Positions 44,119 to 53,312 of a stretch of 64,000 nucleotides of DNA are shown here, in pieces. The stretch spans positions 62,001 through 126,000 of the IMG/VR virus record IMGVR_UViG_3300028800_000062; one strand, 5' to 3'. The translations under genes were made by a program, and so were the position numbers. Under the pieces are notes generated by a model. The model made no database searches. It worked only from the letters and a program-made list of their open reading frames with translations, and had not been told where the DNA came from. Origin of the DNA: a virus. Positions within the stretch are counted from its first letter, which is position 1. Every line of letters starts with the position of its first letter.

Positions 44119-45611
44119 GCGGTCAACCTGATGGAATCGTATTGATCCGTGGTGTACACGGACCGTGAACCTGGATCGAAGATGTATGCGTCGTACTGGA
44201 AACGCACCGGCACCAGATAACTGCCGGTCCAGATCCAGGGGCGCTGCCGGGCATCAAAACCCAGACCGGCGATATCAGAAACTACTTCGCTTAGATCCAG
44301 CTGCACGGCCGAAAAGGCGAAGTTGCCGTAAACCTGCACGTCCTGAGTGATGAGGTTATTCAGATCGGAGCACTCCAGGGTGAACACGTAGGTTCCCGTC
44401 CACGGCAGTTGCAGGCTCATGTTGGGCAGTGGCCCTCCGATCCATCCGGAAGCACCATCCAAACTGGCCAGAGTACCGGAAGACGTCACTACGTAGCTCA
44501 TTCCATTCGGAGCATCTACCCGCAACCGGCACTGCCTCAGGTTGCCTGAGGTCTCGTGTGGAATGGCATGGATAGCCACCGCGGCAATCTGCCCCACATG
44601 GGTTTGATCGTAAGACAAGCTCAAACTGTACAGGGGCTCGGTGGTGATGACTGCCCGGCTCAACATGTCCGGCATCGGTTCCCGCCGGTCGGCGTAATAC
44701 AGGTTGGTGCCCGCGTAGAGGAACAAACCGTATGTGTTCGGTTCGACCGTCAGGCCAAGCATGTTGGATGGCAGCAGGCAGCTGTGCACAACCTCAAATC
44801 CGGACCAGCGGTTGATGGCGTAGACTTCCTGCAGGTGCAGGGAATCCAAAGTCCAATAACGCCGGAAGGTTACGTCCCGGTAGGCGGCCAGCGAGACCGG
44901 CCGCATATCGTCGGGCTGGTAGGGGCAACCAAATGGAAACAGCAGCACCTGAAGGGTGGCGCCGGACGGTAATCCGAAGACCTGAATATCATCGACGGAC
45001 TGCCAGGTCCCGCGCGTGCTGAACAATCCATTGTCATTGATCGAAACCGTTTCCGATTGCGATAGTAGGTCGGCCGCCCAGTAGTCACAAGGATAAGTCC
45101 GGCCTTTAAGGATTACCGTGATATTACTGCTGAAGTTTCCCAGGTCGGTGACCCAGAAATAGAGCTGATTGGGCAGAGGGAGGTCCAGAGATCCGCCATC
45201 CTGAGGATCGTCCGTGCCGCTGAAAGTAATCAGCACAGGGTCGCCGCAGGCTACCGTAGAGCGATCCGGGTCGGGCACTATGGCCGTGGGGACCGGAATC
45301 GTATCGTCGTAGGGTTGTAGGCTGACGTAAGTGCCGTTGCGGAGGCCTTCGACTTTAGTGGGCCCGGTTGCAGGCAGGCTCATAGGCACCGGAACCCTGT
45401 AGTAGATTCCGCGGCCGTCCAGATTGGCCGGGCAGGTGTCGAAGGACTGCGCGTCGATCTCCCGCTGCATGCGAGTTTCGCCTTCCTCGAGTGATATGGC
45501 CGCGGCATTGAGCAGTTGCCCGTCCAACGTGAACGGTAATTCTCTGCTGCGTGGGTCCAGGTGGTCGAAGTAATTGCGCAGTGCCTGCGTGCGGTGAGAA
45601 TGATGAATCAT
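44115..45611 (-). CDS. Virion structural protein
   Basis: 498 residues, ATG 45611 overlapping the upstream stop (TGATG). Residues 1-70 are helical, the remainder beta-rich. The segment SYVVTSSGTLASLDGASGW and the C-terminal strands (YLVPVRFQYDAYIFD) suggest stacked beta domains. No enzymatic motif. Position between an outer-membrane-like protein and tail genes suggests a baseplate or fibre role. Confidence 0.6.
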   Translation of the reverse strand: MIHHSHRTQALRNYFDHLDPRSRELPFTLDGQLLNAAAISLEEGETRMQREIDAQSFDTCPANLDGRGIYYRVPVPMSLPATGPTKVEGLRNGTYVSLQPYDDTIPVPTAIVPDPDRSTVACGDPVLITFSGTDDPQDGGSLDLPLPNQLYFWVTDLGNFSSNITVILKGRTYPCDYWAADLLSQSETVSINDNGLFSTRGTWQSVDDIQVFGLPSGATLQVLLFPFGCPYQPDDMRPVSLAAYRDVTFRRYWTLDSLHLQEVYAINRWSGFEVVHSCLLPSNMLGLTVEPNTYGLFLYAGTNLYYADRREPMPDMLSRAVITTEPLYSLSLSYDQTHVGQIAAVAIHAIPHETSGNLRQCRLRVDAPNGMSYVVTSSGTLASLDGASGWIGGPLPNMSLQLPWTGTYVFTLECSDLNNLITQDVQVYGNFAFSAVQLDLSEVVSDIAGLGFDARQRPWIWTGSYLVPVRFQYDAYIFDPGSRSVYTTDQYDSIRLTA

Positions 45612-46102
45612 CAGAATGTGCGCCCGATACCGAGTTCAAACTTGGAAGTCATGGAAGATCCACTCGAAACAGCCTTCACGCCGACTGTAAACATGGTCTG
45701 CTTCCGAGAATAGGCCAGCATGCCTCCGCCGGAGAATGTTCCTACCATGGACGGGCTGGTGGAACTGCCTCCATCGGCCAGGGCAATGAGTGAAAAGGGA
45801 CCGGATACAGCTACTACCATCGCTACGCCGGTGCGGACCTGGGATTGCTGTCCGGTCATTTCGATCGTGGTCATGGAGTAAAGTCCCCCCACACAGCCAT
45901 AGACCGGGTTTTCTGACGCAGTGCAGACCTGCACACCAAGCTTGATGCCGAAGGTAACCCATCCTACCGCCACCGGGGATCCGTAGGGAGTCACCCCGGC
46001 GCCCGCGAAGGCAAAGTAACTGGTCTGGGAAACCGGTGGAGTTACAGGAGTTTGCGCGAAGATCGGAAGCACGAACAGAAGAACGGCAAGTAGGCGTCTC
46101 AT
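45611..46102 (-). CDS. Small secreted beta-barrel-like (outer-membrane) protein
   Basis: 163 residues, ATG 46102 with AAGGAAAGG upstream. Signal peptide MRRLLAVLLFVLPIFA before Q. The mature part has alternating hydrophobic strands rich in Gly and Ser, with two Cys in one probable loop, and the last residue is Phe (GIGRTF). A C-terminal Phe after an amphipathic strand is the classic recognition signal for outer-membrane barrel insertion. An eight-stranded barrel is the best guess. Placed among virion genes, it could mask or replace a receptor, or serve as an envelope anchor. Confidence 0.5.
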   Translation of the reverse strand: MRRLLAVLLFVLPIFAQTPVTPPVSQTSYFAFAGAGVTPYGSPVAVGWVTFGIKLGVQVCTASENPVYGCVGGLYSMTTIEMTGQQSQVRTGVAMVVAVSGPFSLIALADGGSSTSPSMVGTFSGGGMLAYSRKQTMFTVGVKAVSSGSSMTSKFELGIGRTF

Positions 46103-46114
46103 TAGAACCTTTCC

Positions 46115-47314
46115 TTAATTAGTGATGGCTAGGGAAATTGCAGTGGGAATCTCTTCCGTGATTACTCGTTCTCCCAGAGCTGGAGTGTAGTTCGCAATCA
46201 GGAAGCGGCTATAGCGGGTGCCGTCTGTACGGCTGCGCCAGATGAGTACATTGCCCAACGGACGGTTCGGGTCTCCCACATCTAGGATCCTCGAGTCTGA
46301 GTTCAGGATCTGGTCGGCGATATCGTTCAGCACCAAGGTGTCACCGATAGCCAGATTGTTGATGTAGTTCTCGACAGCGGAAACCGCGGCCGCTACGATG
46401 GAGGTCTGGTCACTCTGACTGGCAGATGCCGTCAGGGTCAGGGTGGTCGCCAGGCTGATCCCCACCAGATCCGGCGCCACGGCAATACCCGTGAGCGGAA
46501 AGGCGACCGTGTTGTTGATTGCCTGCTGTACACTCTGTAACAGCGCCGCCGAACCATCCGAAGCAATGCCGTAGACATAACAGGTGAACGTGCCCGCGGC
46601 CGGCGCAAACACTACGTCCTGAATCCCAGGAATCTGCAGGATCTGAAAGCGCAGCGCCGCCTCATTGGCTCCATTCTGCGCCTGCAGCTTTAATCTGATC
46701 CGATACCGGTAATCATCATCGAGCTCGGCATCGCGCCCGCCCACAATTCCATAATTGTTGGTCACCAACAGCGACCCATACCGGCTCTCGGTATAGTTGG
46801 TGAAATTCGACTGCGAGAAGATCCCGGAGGCCGCGTTGCCCGCCGCGCCCGAATACAGAGCCGTGGCACTAAAGGACATCGAGCTGGCCGCCGCCGGCAG
46901 CGTCATAGGGTCCGCGATATACACCGGCCCGTTCACCCCCGCCGCCGTATAAATGCGCACCCCCGAAGGAATCACAATGTCCTGGCCACTGTTGATTGAA
47001 CCAAAAGTCCCATTGCGGACAAACCACTCAAAGTTCTGATCGCCAATATCCACGCTGGCAGTCTGCTGCGCCAGGCGCGGCACACCGAAGATCTCCCCGA
47101 TCAAATCCAGGCTGGTATCGGTGGCAAAAGGCAGAAGCGACTGGGCAATATTCAGGAACTGGCGGTTCTCCAGCTCGGCCAGCTCGTTGGCCACGATGTC
47201 GCCGAACGCCCGCGCCTTGCCTCCCGGCGCCAGCTGCCGGATGCCGGTGGCGGAGAGGGCAGCCAGGATGTCGGATTGGTAACCGGAATAGTTCTTCGGA
47301 GACTGAATAGCCAT
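46115..47314 (-). CDS. Baseplate J-like protein (gp47/XkdT family)
   Basis: 399 residues from ATG 47314, preferred over an upstream in-frame ATG at 47452 that overlaps the next gene. Recognisable family layout: TDTSLDLIGEIFGVPRL, then an IVIPSGVRIYTA strand, the AGNAASG turn, and GGRDAELDDDYRYRIRL followed by NGANEAALRF and IPGIQDVVF. Baseplate J forms the arms of the wedge that trigger tail contraction in myophages and also occurs in some siphophages. This is the clearest structural landmark of the minus-strand block. Confidence 0.85.
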   Translation of the reverse strand: MAIQSPKNYSGYQSDILAALSATGIRQLAPGGKARAFGDIVANELAELENRQFLNIAQSLLPFATDTSLDLIGEIFGVPRLAQQTASVDIGDQNFEWFVRNGTFGSINSGQDIVIPSGVRIYTAAGVNGPVYIADPMTLPAAASSMSFSATALYSGAAGNAASGIFSQSNFTNYTESRYGSLLVTNNYGIVGGRDAELDDDYRYRIRLKLQAQNGANEAALRFQILQIPGIQDVVFAPAAGTFTCYVYGIASDGSAALLQSVQQAINNTVAFPLTGIAVAPDLVGISLATTLTLTASASQSDQTSIVAAAVSAVENYINNLAIGDTLVLNDIADQILNSDSRILDVGDPNRPLGNVLIWRSRTDGTRYSRFLIANYTPALGERVITEEIPTAISLAITN

Positions 47315-47322
47315 AAGAGCGC

Positions 47323-47811
47323 CTATTGCCCCATGATGGGAATGATCTGCACGGAGGATCCGAGATCGGTGAATACCTGGGTTGAAATGATGCTGGCCCC
47401 GTTCAGCGTGTTCCAGGTGGGTGGCAACTGTGGGCAGCTGTTGGTCTGGCAATAGGTCTGTAGGGCAGGTACTCCAATCAATCGAATGGAAGCTTGCATC
47501 AGCAGATCCTGTATCGAGGAGAATTTGGCTTTAACCACGAAGGAGCCATCAGCTTGTTGTATCTTCCAAGTTTGCCCGGTAACGAATGACTGCAGGGCAC
47601 TAACTTGATAGTTTGGCAACGGCTGAATCACCACAATTGGAACCGGCGCCGGGGTTGGGGTGCGCATATCGAGTGTGATCATGGTGACGGTGCCTGGTTG
47701 AAATGTCTGGCAGGTCTGCGCCCCGGTGCCTAAAGACCAGCATACGTTCACTGGTTGTTGAGCCAGCATCGTGATTGCACCGGCCAAAAGTAAGAGAATG
47801 ACTTTCTTCAT
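47323..47811 (-). CDS. Small secreted protein
   Basis: 162 residues from ATG 47811 with GAGG upstream. Signal peptide MKKVILLLLAGAITMLA before Q. The mature part is a mixed alpha/beta chain with two Cys pairs (CWSLGTGAQTC, CQTNSC). No family recognised. It lies between baseplate J and the S74 fibre and shares the secretion-signal style of the plus-strand proteins. Confidence 0.65.
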   Translation of the reverse strand: MKKVILLLLAGAITMLAQQPVNVCWSLGTGAQTCQTFQPGTVTMITLDMRTPTPAPVPIVVIQPLPNYQVSALQSFVTGQTWKIQQADGSFVVKAKFSSIQDLLMQASIRLIGVPALQTYCQTNSCPQLPPTWNTLNGASIISTQVFTDLGSSVQIIPIMGQ

Positions 47812-47818
47812 CGTTGCC

Positions 47819-50104
47819 TCAGAACTGAGTAAGAGTGTGGAAACTATACACGCCGCTGGCGGACTTGCCGCAAACCTGCTCGTTATCGCCCAGCAGGTCG
47901 TCCTCGACGAAGAAATGCTGACCACGAGTGGTCTGGTTACACATTAGGGGCTGGGACACATCCACCGGCTGTACTGTTTGCACCGCTAGATTCTTTACAG
48001 CATTAACCAACACGTAAGTCAGCGCACCTGGGTTGAGATCGTAGAGCTGCGTAGGCTCCGCGTCGGTGGGATTCAACTTCGCCGAAAAGGTCCCAACGCT
48101 GTACGGGATTACGTTCATAGCATCCTGAGCCAGCAATCCGATGCCGGTCATGCCGGCGGTCAAACCAGCCAGGCCGTTGTATTCAAACGCCACCGGATTC
48201 AAAGCATTGATAGTACTGAGGCCGTCAAGAAAAGGTCGGATATTGGTCTTCAGCCGGGCATCTGAATATACGGTCCAGGTAGCGGTAGCGGCTTTGGATG
48301 CTGAGTCGGTAGATAGTTCCAACTGATGGGTGGGGTTGGTGACACCGATTCCGATGTTGCCACTTGAATTGATAAAGAGGCGCGTACCGCCGGCGGTGGC
48401 CAGGGCGATTGAAGCGTTTGCATCGCCATTATTGATAGTAAAATCCCCGGTTGCGTGCTTTAGAATGTCCACGATGGCGATGCCGGTCCCTGCCGAGTTT
48501 TCCGTAATCATACGCAGATCGAAGCCACTCGCGGCAGGTGCGGTATTGGAATTGTATAAGTCTAGGTAACCTAAGGAAGCGTTGGAGCTGAGGAACCTTC
48601 CTACGCTGGAATTGGAACCTTCCGCTTGAAAGATGTAAGTAGGATTTGTGACCCCGATGCCTAGACTTCCACCGGCTGTCCATCGACCGTACTCCGTGAA
48701 CGTTTGCGTAGAACCGTTAAATTTGCCGAATGCAATGTTCCCACCAGCAGCCCCGGCGTAGATTTGCAGCGTACTCGCCGCGATTCCCAGTCCGTATGAA
48801 TCGACTCCGCCTGAATCGTAGACGTACAACTTATTCGATGCAACGGATGACCCGAGAGACAACAGTGCACTTGGAGCAGTTGTTCCGACGCCTACATTCC
48901 CTCCGGTATAATCCGCGGTCGATCCATTCAGAGTCCACAGTCCCACATTGTTCGGGATGCCGCTCAGACGCGCCCAAGGTACTGTACCTGAAGACAGCGT
49001 GCCAACAGCTGTAATGAAACTACTCCCGGCCCAGGTAGAGAGCGCTGTGTTCTGCACGTTGCCAAGGCCCACTTTGTTGGCGCTGATGTTTAGCCAGGGG
49101 GGATCGCTGTAGGAACCGTTGGTGTAAACCCCATTGGTCACCGTACTCGCGTTCGTAGCCGTGGTGGCGTTGCCTGAGATGTTGATGGAATAGGTCCCGC
49201 TGGTGATCTTCGTCGCATAGTTCCCGGCGGCCAGAGCTGCGATCGGAATGCTCGCCGCGGTCAGGCCCGCTCCGGACCCGTTGAATTGACCGGTGATCGT
49301 TGCGTTACCCGCCACCTGTAAGGTATCGATCCCATTATCGGTGGCAGTTCCAGCCAACACCCGACCGGTATAAGACAGAGCCCCGCTCAGGACGGTCCAG
49401 GGGTTGGCCGCGTTGGTCACGGTGGATATAGAAGTCACGCGGCCAGCAGCATCGATGGTAAGGACTGGGATGGCAGAGGTACTGCCGTAGGTACCTACCG
49501 CGGCGCCGGAGGCCGGCAGCTGCGACACGCTGATGGAAGGGGAGCACCAGAATGGAGGACCGGCTACTGAACCATTTCCCTGAGAACACAACGTATGGAT
49601 CGTGGTTGAATTCAGACCGTGCAGGATCGAAAGAGCATTATCACCCGATCCGTAGATCAGATCGCCGACGGCGTAGTGGGAATTGCCTATATCCATGAAT
49701 GCGGTGGGGTCGTTGGCCAGCGGAATCGCGGTAGAGAGGTTCCAGGTAGGACCTGCGATCATATAATTCTGCGTATAGACCAGCTGGCTACCCGCGTAAA
49801 TATTCACCTGATAGTAGGTCTGTCCAAGTACGGTGCCGCAGGAGATGATGTCGTTGCCCACCAGGGTTCCGCGCAGGATGCCGGCCGGGTTGGGGACCAT
49901 GGTCGCCGTAGCCGGCACGATGATGGAGGAGCCTATAACCAGGGGGATATTGCCGCCGCAGTTCTCCAGGGTGAATTGCACGGTGCGATTGGAGCTCATC
50001 GGCTGCCCGGTGAGATTCACGATGTTGCCGCTGATCACCGTGGCCGGAAGGGAACGAAGCAGGAGCAATAGGCCGGCGGCCAAACGTAAATAACGCAAGG
50101 TCAA
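47819..50104 (-). CDS. Tail fibre/spike with C-terminal S74 intramolecular chaperone
   Basis: 761 residues, ATG 50104, overlapping the end of the upstream gene. Residues 1-25 form a hydrophobic signal-like segment (LRLAAGLLLLLRSLPATVIS). The central part is fibre shaft with VGLGNVQNTALS and repeated GNVGVGTTAP / GSLGIGVTNPT motifs. The C-terminal domain begins at Ser614 (SDARLKTNI, Lys619), the Ser-Lys dyad of peptidase S74, followed by NPVAFEYNG and GLLAQDA. S74 domains trimerise the fibre and then cut themselves off, so mature fibre should end near residue 613. The last 50 residues extend beyond the usual chaperone. Confidence 0.82.
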   Translation of the reverse strand: MTLRYLRLAAGLLLLLRSLPATVISGNIVNLTGQPMSSNRTVQFTLENCGGNIPLVIGSSIIVPATATMVPNPAGILRGTLVGNDIISCGTVLGQTYYQVNIYAGSQLVYTQNYMIAGPTWNLSTAIPLANDPTAFMDIGNSHYAVGDLIYGSGDNALSILHGLNSTTIHTLCSQGNGSVAGPPFWCSPSISVSQLPASGAAVGTYGSTSAIPVLTIDAAGRVTSISTVTNAANPWTVLSGALSYTGRVLAGTATDNGIDTLQVAGNATITGQFNGSGAGLTAASIPIAALAAGNYATKITSGTYSINISGNATTATNASTVTNGVYTNGSYSDPPWLNISANKVGLGNVQNTALSTWAGSSFITAVGTLSSGTVPWARLSGIPNNVGLWTLNGSTADYTGGNVGVGTTAPSALLSLGSSVASNKLYVYDSGGVDSYGLGIAASTLQIYAGAAGGNIAFGKFNGSTQTFTEYGRWTAGGSLGIGVTNPTYIFQAEGSNSSVGRFLSSNASLGYLDLYNSNTAPAASGFDLRMITENSAGTGIAIVDILKHATGDFTINNGDANASIALATAGGTRLFINSSGNIGIGVTNPTHQLELSTDSASKAATATWTVYSDARLKTNIRPFLDGLSTINALNPVAFEYNGLAGLTAGMTGIGLLAQDAMNVIPYSVGTFSAKLNPTDAEPTQLYDLNPGALTYVLVNAVKNLAVQTVQPVDVSQPLMCNQTTRGQHFFVEDDLLGDNEQVCGKSASGVYSFHTLTQF

Positions 50105-50538
50105 ACTCCTTTTACGTGCATGAGACTCTGAACGAGACGCACTACGTAGTAGCCAAATGAGGCGACCCCCATAATGCAGCTGAGGATGAGTCCCACGGCC
50201 ATGTAGCCTCCGCGGGCGAGCGTCAGGACTTTGTCCTTCTGCTTTTCACCCTTTTCCAGGTCGTCAATCCGCGAGCCGCTCTGTTCCAGTCTTTCTTTCA
50301 CCAGCGCGACTTCTCGCTCTTGGAGCGCATTCTGTACCGCCTGTGCGATGTTGATCTTTTCGTGTTCGGCGATCTTGCCGTTCAACCGCGCCAAGTGATC
50401 TATGGTTTGGCTCCCGATGGCCTTTAGGCTGGAAACATCCGTTGCCATCCCGTTCAACCGGGTGTCTACCCCGGCAAACCGGTCATTCATTTCGTGGCGC
50501 AGCTCTTTCAGCTCAGCAAAGATCCGATCCTCTGTCAT
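50101..50538 (-). CDS. XhlA/holin-like coiled-coil membrane protein
   Basis: 145 residues, ATG 50538. Residues about 1-95 are a charged coiled coil (MTEDRIFAELKELRHEMNDR, then QEREVALVKERLEQ), followed by a basic turn and a transmembrane segment at about 110-135 (GYMAVGLILSCIMGVASFGY). This is the layout of XhlA-type hemolysin/holin accessory proteins. The endolysin gene lies immediately upstream, supporting a lysis role. Confidence 0.6.
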   Translation of the reverse strand: MTEDRIFAELKELRHEMNDRFAGVDTRLNGMATDVSSLKAIGSQTIDHLARLNGKIAEHEKINIAQAVQNALQEREVALVKERLEQSGSRIDDLEKGEKQKDKVLTLARGGYMAVGLILSCIMGVASFGYYVVRLVQSLMHVKGV

Positions 50539-50647
50539 GTGGCGGCCTCCCTATACAACGCCACACAGGAGGGTACCAGGGTAAAACAAAAGGAAAAACA
50601 AGAGAGGAATGGAGGAACCGGTCCATGGTGGGTGTTTAAGTCCGAGC

Positions 50648-51346
50648 CTAAGACGGCTTCTCGTCCTTTGCTAGTATAGCGGCGGGCTCTATCAGGAGCT
50701 GGCGGTAGGGAAAATAATCGATGTTGGGCAAGCCGTTTGTGGTGAGCGACATAACGGCATTGAAGTTCTCCGTGAAGCGGTTGGCGTGCGCGCCAGTGCC
50801 GCGGGGATACTGGCGCAGACGCCAACGATTCCCGGGAAGGGCCTCCTGGTACAAGCCTCCGGCGTTGTAAGCACAGGCGGCATAAACCGGGTCAAACCCG
50901 GTAATAGGTTTTAATTGCAATAGATAGGAGGCACAAGCCTCCAGGGAATTGGTGGGATTGATCAGCCAGGCGCGGTCGATCTTCGGGTTGTGCATGACGG
51001 AACGCGCGGTGCTGATCAGGAGCTGGCAAAAGCCGGCGCTGATCCGGCTGGGAGTCTCCTCATCGGAAATATAGCCCGGCTCTTCGCGAATGGAGGTTTC
51101 CGGATGAATAGGGGCGCCCTCGGTCAACGCGCAGGCCGCCAACAGTTCGAATGGAACGCGCTTGTCATTGGAGACTTTCCCAAACAAGGGAGCATAGAGA
51201 TCCGTGTAATGCTTGGCGCGCTGTTGCACGGCGGCGCCGGGCAGTACCAAACCCAAACCTTCAATCTCTAACCCCTGCATTCCCACTCTCCAGCGCACAC
51301 CGCCGGGAAACTTCGCATGGAATTCATTCAAGTTGACGTCAGGCAT
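50648..51346 (-). CDS. Endolysin, lytic-transglycosylase-like
   Basis: 232 residues from ATG 51346, preceded by GGAG; a GTG six bases upstream is the alternative. Residues about 60-175 match the lytic transglycosylase pattern: catalytic Glu76 in ACALTEGAPI, ISAGFCQLLI in the place of the GxxQI strand, and YAACAYNAGGLY for the AYNAG block. No signal peptide. Together with the adjacent XhlA-like protein it forms a lysis pair. About 110 bases without a gene separate them. Confidence 0.72.
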   Translation of the reverse strand: MPDVNLNEFHAKFPGGVRWRVGMQGLEIEGLGLVLPGAAVQQRAKHYTDLYAPLFGKVSNDKRVPFELLAACALTEGAPIHPETSIREEPGYISDEETPSRISAGFCQLLISTARSVMHNPKIDRAWLINPTNSLEACASYLLQLKPITGFDPVYAACAYNAGGLYQEALPGNRWRLRQYPRGTGAHANRFTENFNAVMSLTTNGLPNIDYFPYRQLLIEPAAILAKDEKPS

Positions 51347-52442
51347 GTTCACACTCCACTACGGCTTGCTGCAACAAGCGCAAGATCTTGCTGTAAGACG
51401 ATCGGACGGTTTGTACTGGAATCAGCAGGGCATCCGCCACCTTTTCCCAAGTGAACTCCCGGACGAACACCAGATAAAGCAGATACCGGTCAATTTGAGA
51501 TAAGTCCCGAAACAGAGGGTCTTCCGTGTGCTTGACCCAGTCCAGATTGATCTCGCCTAGGTCCAACGGATGCAGATGGTTAATTACATTCACTGCCCAC
51601 CATTTCCCAGAGCGTTCCACAAACGCACCAGTGGAATTAAGAACAGCGCCGTCATCCCGGCCATCTGATTTCTCGCGGCCGAAGTCGAGGGAATAGATTC
51701 CTTCCTTGGTTTCGATCTCCGATCGGCCATGTTCGATGTACTGCTGGAGATAATACCGGAACCACGTCTGTAGGTAATATGTAAATCCGATGGGTCCGGC
51801 ATGCAGGTACTTGGCTGGGGGCGGCCAGGCAGCAGCCTTCCGCCGATATCGGCGCGGGCAGCCGACTTCCGGTGCCGGCTCCAGAAACCCATGGCGGCAG
51901 AGGATGCGCACAAAGCGAGTCCCGTCAAAGTCCAGGTGCTGGTTGAGTTCATCAATAGAAAAGTCATCTCCACAGGGTTTCTTCTTCTTCAGAATGGCCA
52001 CCACTTCCGCCACCTTGTCGGAATAGAGTGGATCGTACTTCTTGGCGGCCTTGAGCAGTTGTTCCATCAATACGTCGTAGATCTCATCCGATCCGAACCC
52101 TTTGAAAACCAGATGGAATGTGCGACATACCTGTAAGGTAGTAGCCTTGCTCATCTTCGTACCCTTGGGCACGAAATACTGGATGAACTGCTTGGTGTCA
52201 GCGTTAACCACCTTGGACATCCCGTCGAAACTGACGGGCATATGACCGCGGCAGATCATCAACAGGTACTTCATCAGATACCCGTGGAAAGCCTGGACTA
52301 TCTCGAGAAACTTGGCCCGTTTCTCTGCACCTTCTTCGAGCAGCGCATACTCGCTGCCCAGCCGGTTGGTCTCATCCAACGATAAGACCTTGCTTTCCCA
52401 GCCGGACGCATAATGGGACGCCGGCAATAAGACGGACTTCAT
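51339..52442 (-). CDS. Divergent sigma-factor-like transcription regulator
   Basis: 367 residues, ATG 52442. Residues about 45-70 (KFLEIVQAFHGYLMKYLLMI) resemble sigma region 2 helices. Residues about 315-360 (LSQIDRYLLYLVFVREF, then WEKVADALLIPVQTVRSSY) match sigma region 4 helix-turn-helix. The middle has a predicted winged or helical DNA-binding segment near 160-200. Phage sigma-like proteins redirect host polymerase to late promoters. Situated just upstream of the lysis genes and the structural operon, which would suit a late activator. Inference by eye. Confidence 0.5.
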   Translation of the reverse strand: MKSVLLPASHYASGWESKVLSLDETNRLGSEYALLEEGAEKRAKFLEIVQAFHGYLMKYLLMICRGHMPVSFDGMSKVVNADTKQFIQYFVPKGTKMSKATTLQVCRTFHLVFKGFGSDEIYDVLMEQLLKAAKKYDPLYSDKVAEVVAILKKKKPCGDDFSIDELNQHLDFDGTRFVRILCRHGFLEPAPEVGCPRRYRRKAAAWPPPAKYLHAGPIGFTYYLQTWFRYYLQQYIEHGRSEIETKEGIYSLDFGREKSDGRDDGAVLNSTGAFVERSGKWWAVNVINHLHPLDLGEINLDWVKHTEDPLFRDLSQIDRYLLYLVFVREFTWEKVADALLIPVQTVRSSYSKILRLLQQAVVECEHA

Positions 52443-52494
52443 ATCGGACCCCTTCTCTCCAGGAGGAGGGTTGTACGGCTGTCTATGCAGCCTG

Positions 52495-53154
52495 TTAAAT
52501 GAAACTATCTAGCGAGTTGGTATCTTCGCTCTCTGCTGTCTTCAGGATCTCGTCCAGCCGATTGAGATCCTGGGTACTGCTGGTCTTGATCTTCTTGGGG
52601 CGAGGGGTGACCACTTTAGCCGGCAGAAGGCCCAGGCATTTGCGCCGGGTGTACTCACCGATCAAACAGGCCTCCGCACGGCCGTCATGCTTCACCAGAG
52701 TCAGGTAAGACACGGCGCCCTTGATGATTTGCTGGGCTTTCAGAATGGAGTCGGCTTTATCGCTCCCCGAGAGTCCGAATACCTTCTTCCAGACCTGCGG
52801 AGTAATATAGTCCAGGGTCAAGCCTAGGGCACCGATAATGCCCTCCCAGGTCCCTACGCCACGGCCCATCGAGAACATGCTGGTGACACCCTGTTCCGGC
52901 CGCGCTGAAACCTGTTCGAGCCCAATCATCTGTACATTTCCCTGGTCCTGCGCCAAACGCAACAGCTGGACCATAGACCCGACCATATAGTGCTTCTTGT
53001 GCATGGCGCCGCCGCTCTTGCTCTTCTTGCCCTTCTGAACCACACTGATCACCGGGGTATCGGAAACCGATACCAGCGTTCCGGACGCATCCAGCACAGC
53101 TAGCGCGCCGCTCAGCCCGGGATCAATGCCAATGTAAAAGTCGTTGTTCATCAT
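52495..53154 (-). CDS. RuvC-like Holliday junction resolvase
   Basis: 219 residues, ATG 53154 or 53151. RNase-H-fold signature: IGIDPGLSGALAVLD (Asp11), MIGLEQVSARP (Glu in the second acidic position), and VKHDGRAEACLIGEY near 155-170 for the last acidic cluster. Phage RuvC-like enzymes resolve branched DNA before packaging. The C-terminal 40 residues are charged and probably flexible. A promoter and operator-like sites lie just upstream. Confidence 0.78.
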   Translation of the reverse strand: MMNNDFYIGIDPGLSGALAVLDASGTLVSVSDTPVISVVQKGKKSKSGGAMHKKHYMVGSMVQLLRLAQDQGNVQMIGLEQVSARPEQGVTSMFSMGRGVGTWEGIIGALGLTLDYITPQVWKKVFGLSGSDKADSILKAQQIIKGAVSYLTLVKHDGRAEACLIGEYTRRKCLGLLPAKVVTPRPKKIKTSSTQDLNRLDEILKTAESEDTNSLDSFI

Positions 53155-53164
53155 CGCCTGCCTG

Positions 53165-53172
53165 TTTAGAAT
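53165..53172 (+). promoter_or_regulatory. TTTAGAA half-site near the resolvase promoter
   Basis: TTTAGAAT at 53165-53172 overlaps the -10 box of the predicted minus-strand promoter. It is the half-site of the palindrome at 53313 and of the imperfect palindrome at 55748. Confidence 0.4.
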
Positions 53173-53198
53173 ATAACATACTGTTAGTTAGACCACAA
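53170..53198 (-). promoter_or_regulatory. Predicted promoter for the resolvase gene
   Basis: Read on the minus strand: TTGTGG (53198-53193), a 17-base spacer, and TATATT (53175-53170), about 16 bases before the resolvase ATG. Close to the sigma-70 consensus in spacing and -10 box. Confidence 0.5.
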
Positions 53199-53242
53199 GG
53201 GAAAAAGAGTAGGGAAATGTCTGAAATAGGGGAAAAAAGGCC

Positions 53243-53271
53243 TTGACAGCCGGCAGCAGAAGATTTAGAAT
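53243..53271 (+). promoter_or_regulatory. Promoter-like sequence reading rightwards
   Basis: TTGACA at 53243-53248, 17-base spacer, TAGAAT at 53266-53271, overlapping a TTTAGAAT half-site. It would transcribe antisense to the genes at 53372-55724. No plus-strand gene follows nearby, so it may make an antisense or regulatory RNA, or be a chance match. Confidence 0.3.
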
Positions 53272-53312
53272 CGAACCAGGTCCGGACCTTCCTCGAGAAG
53301 GCACAAGCTGGA

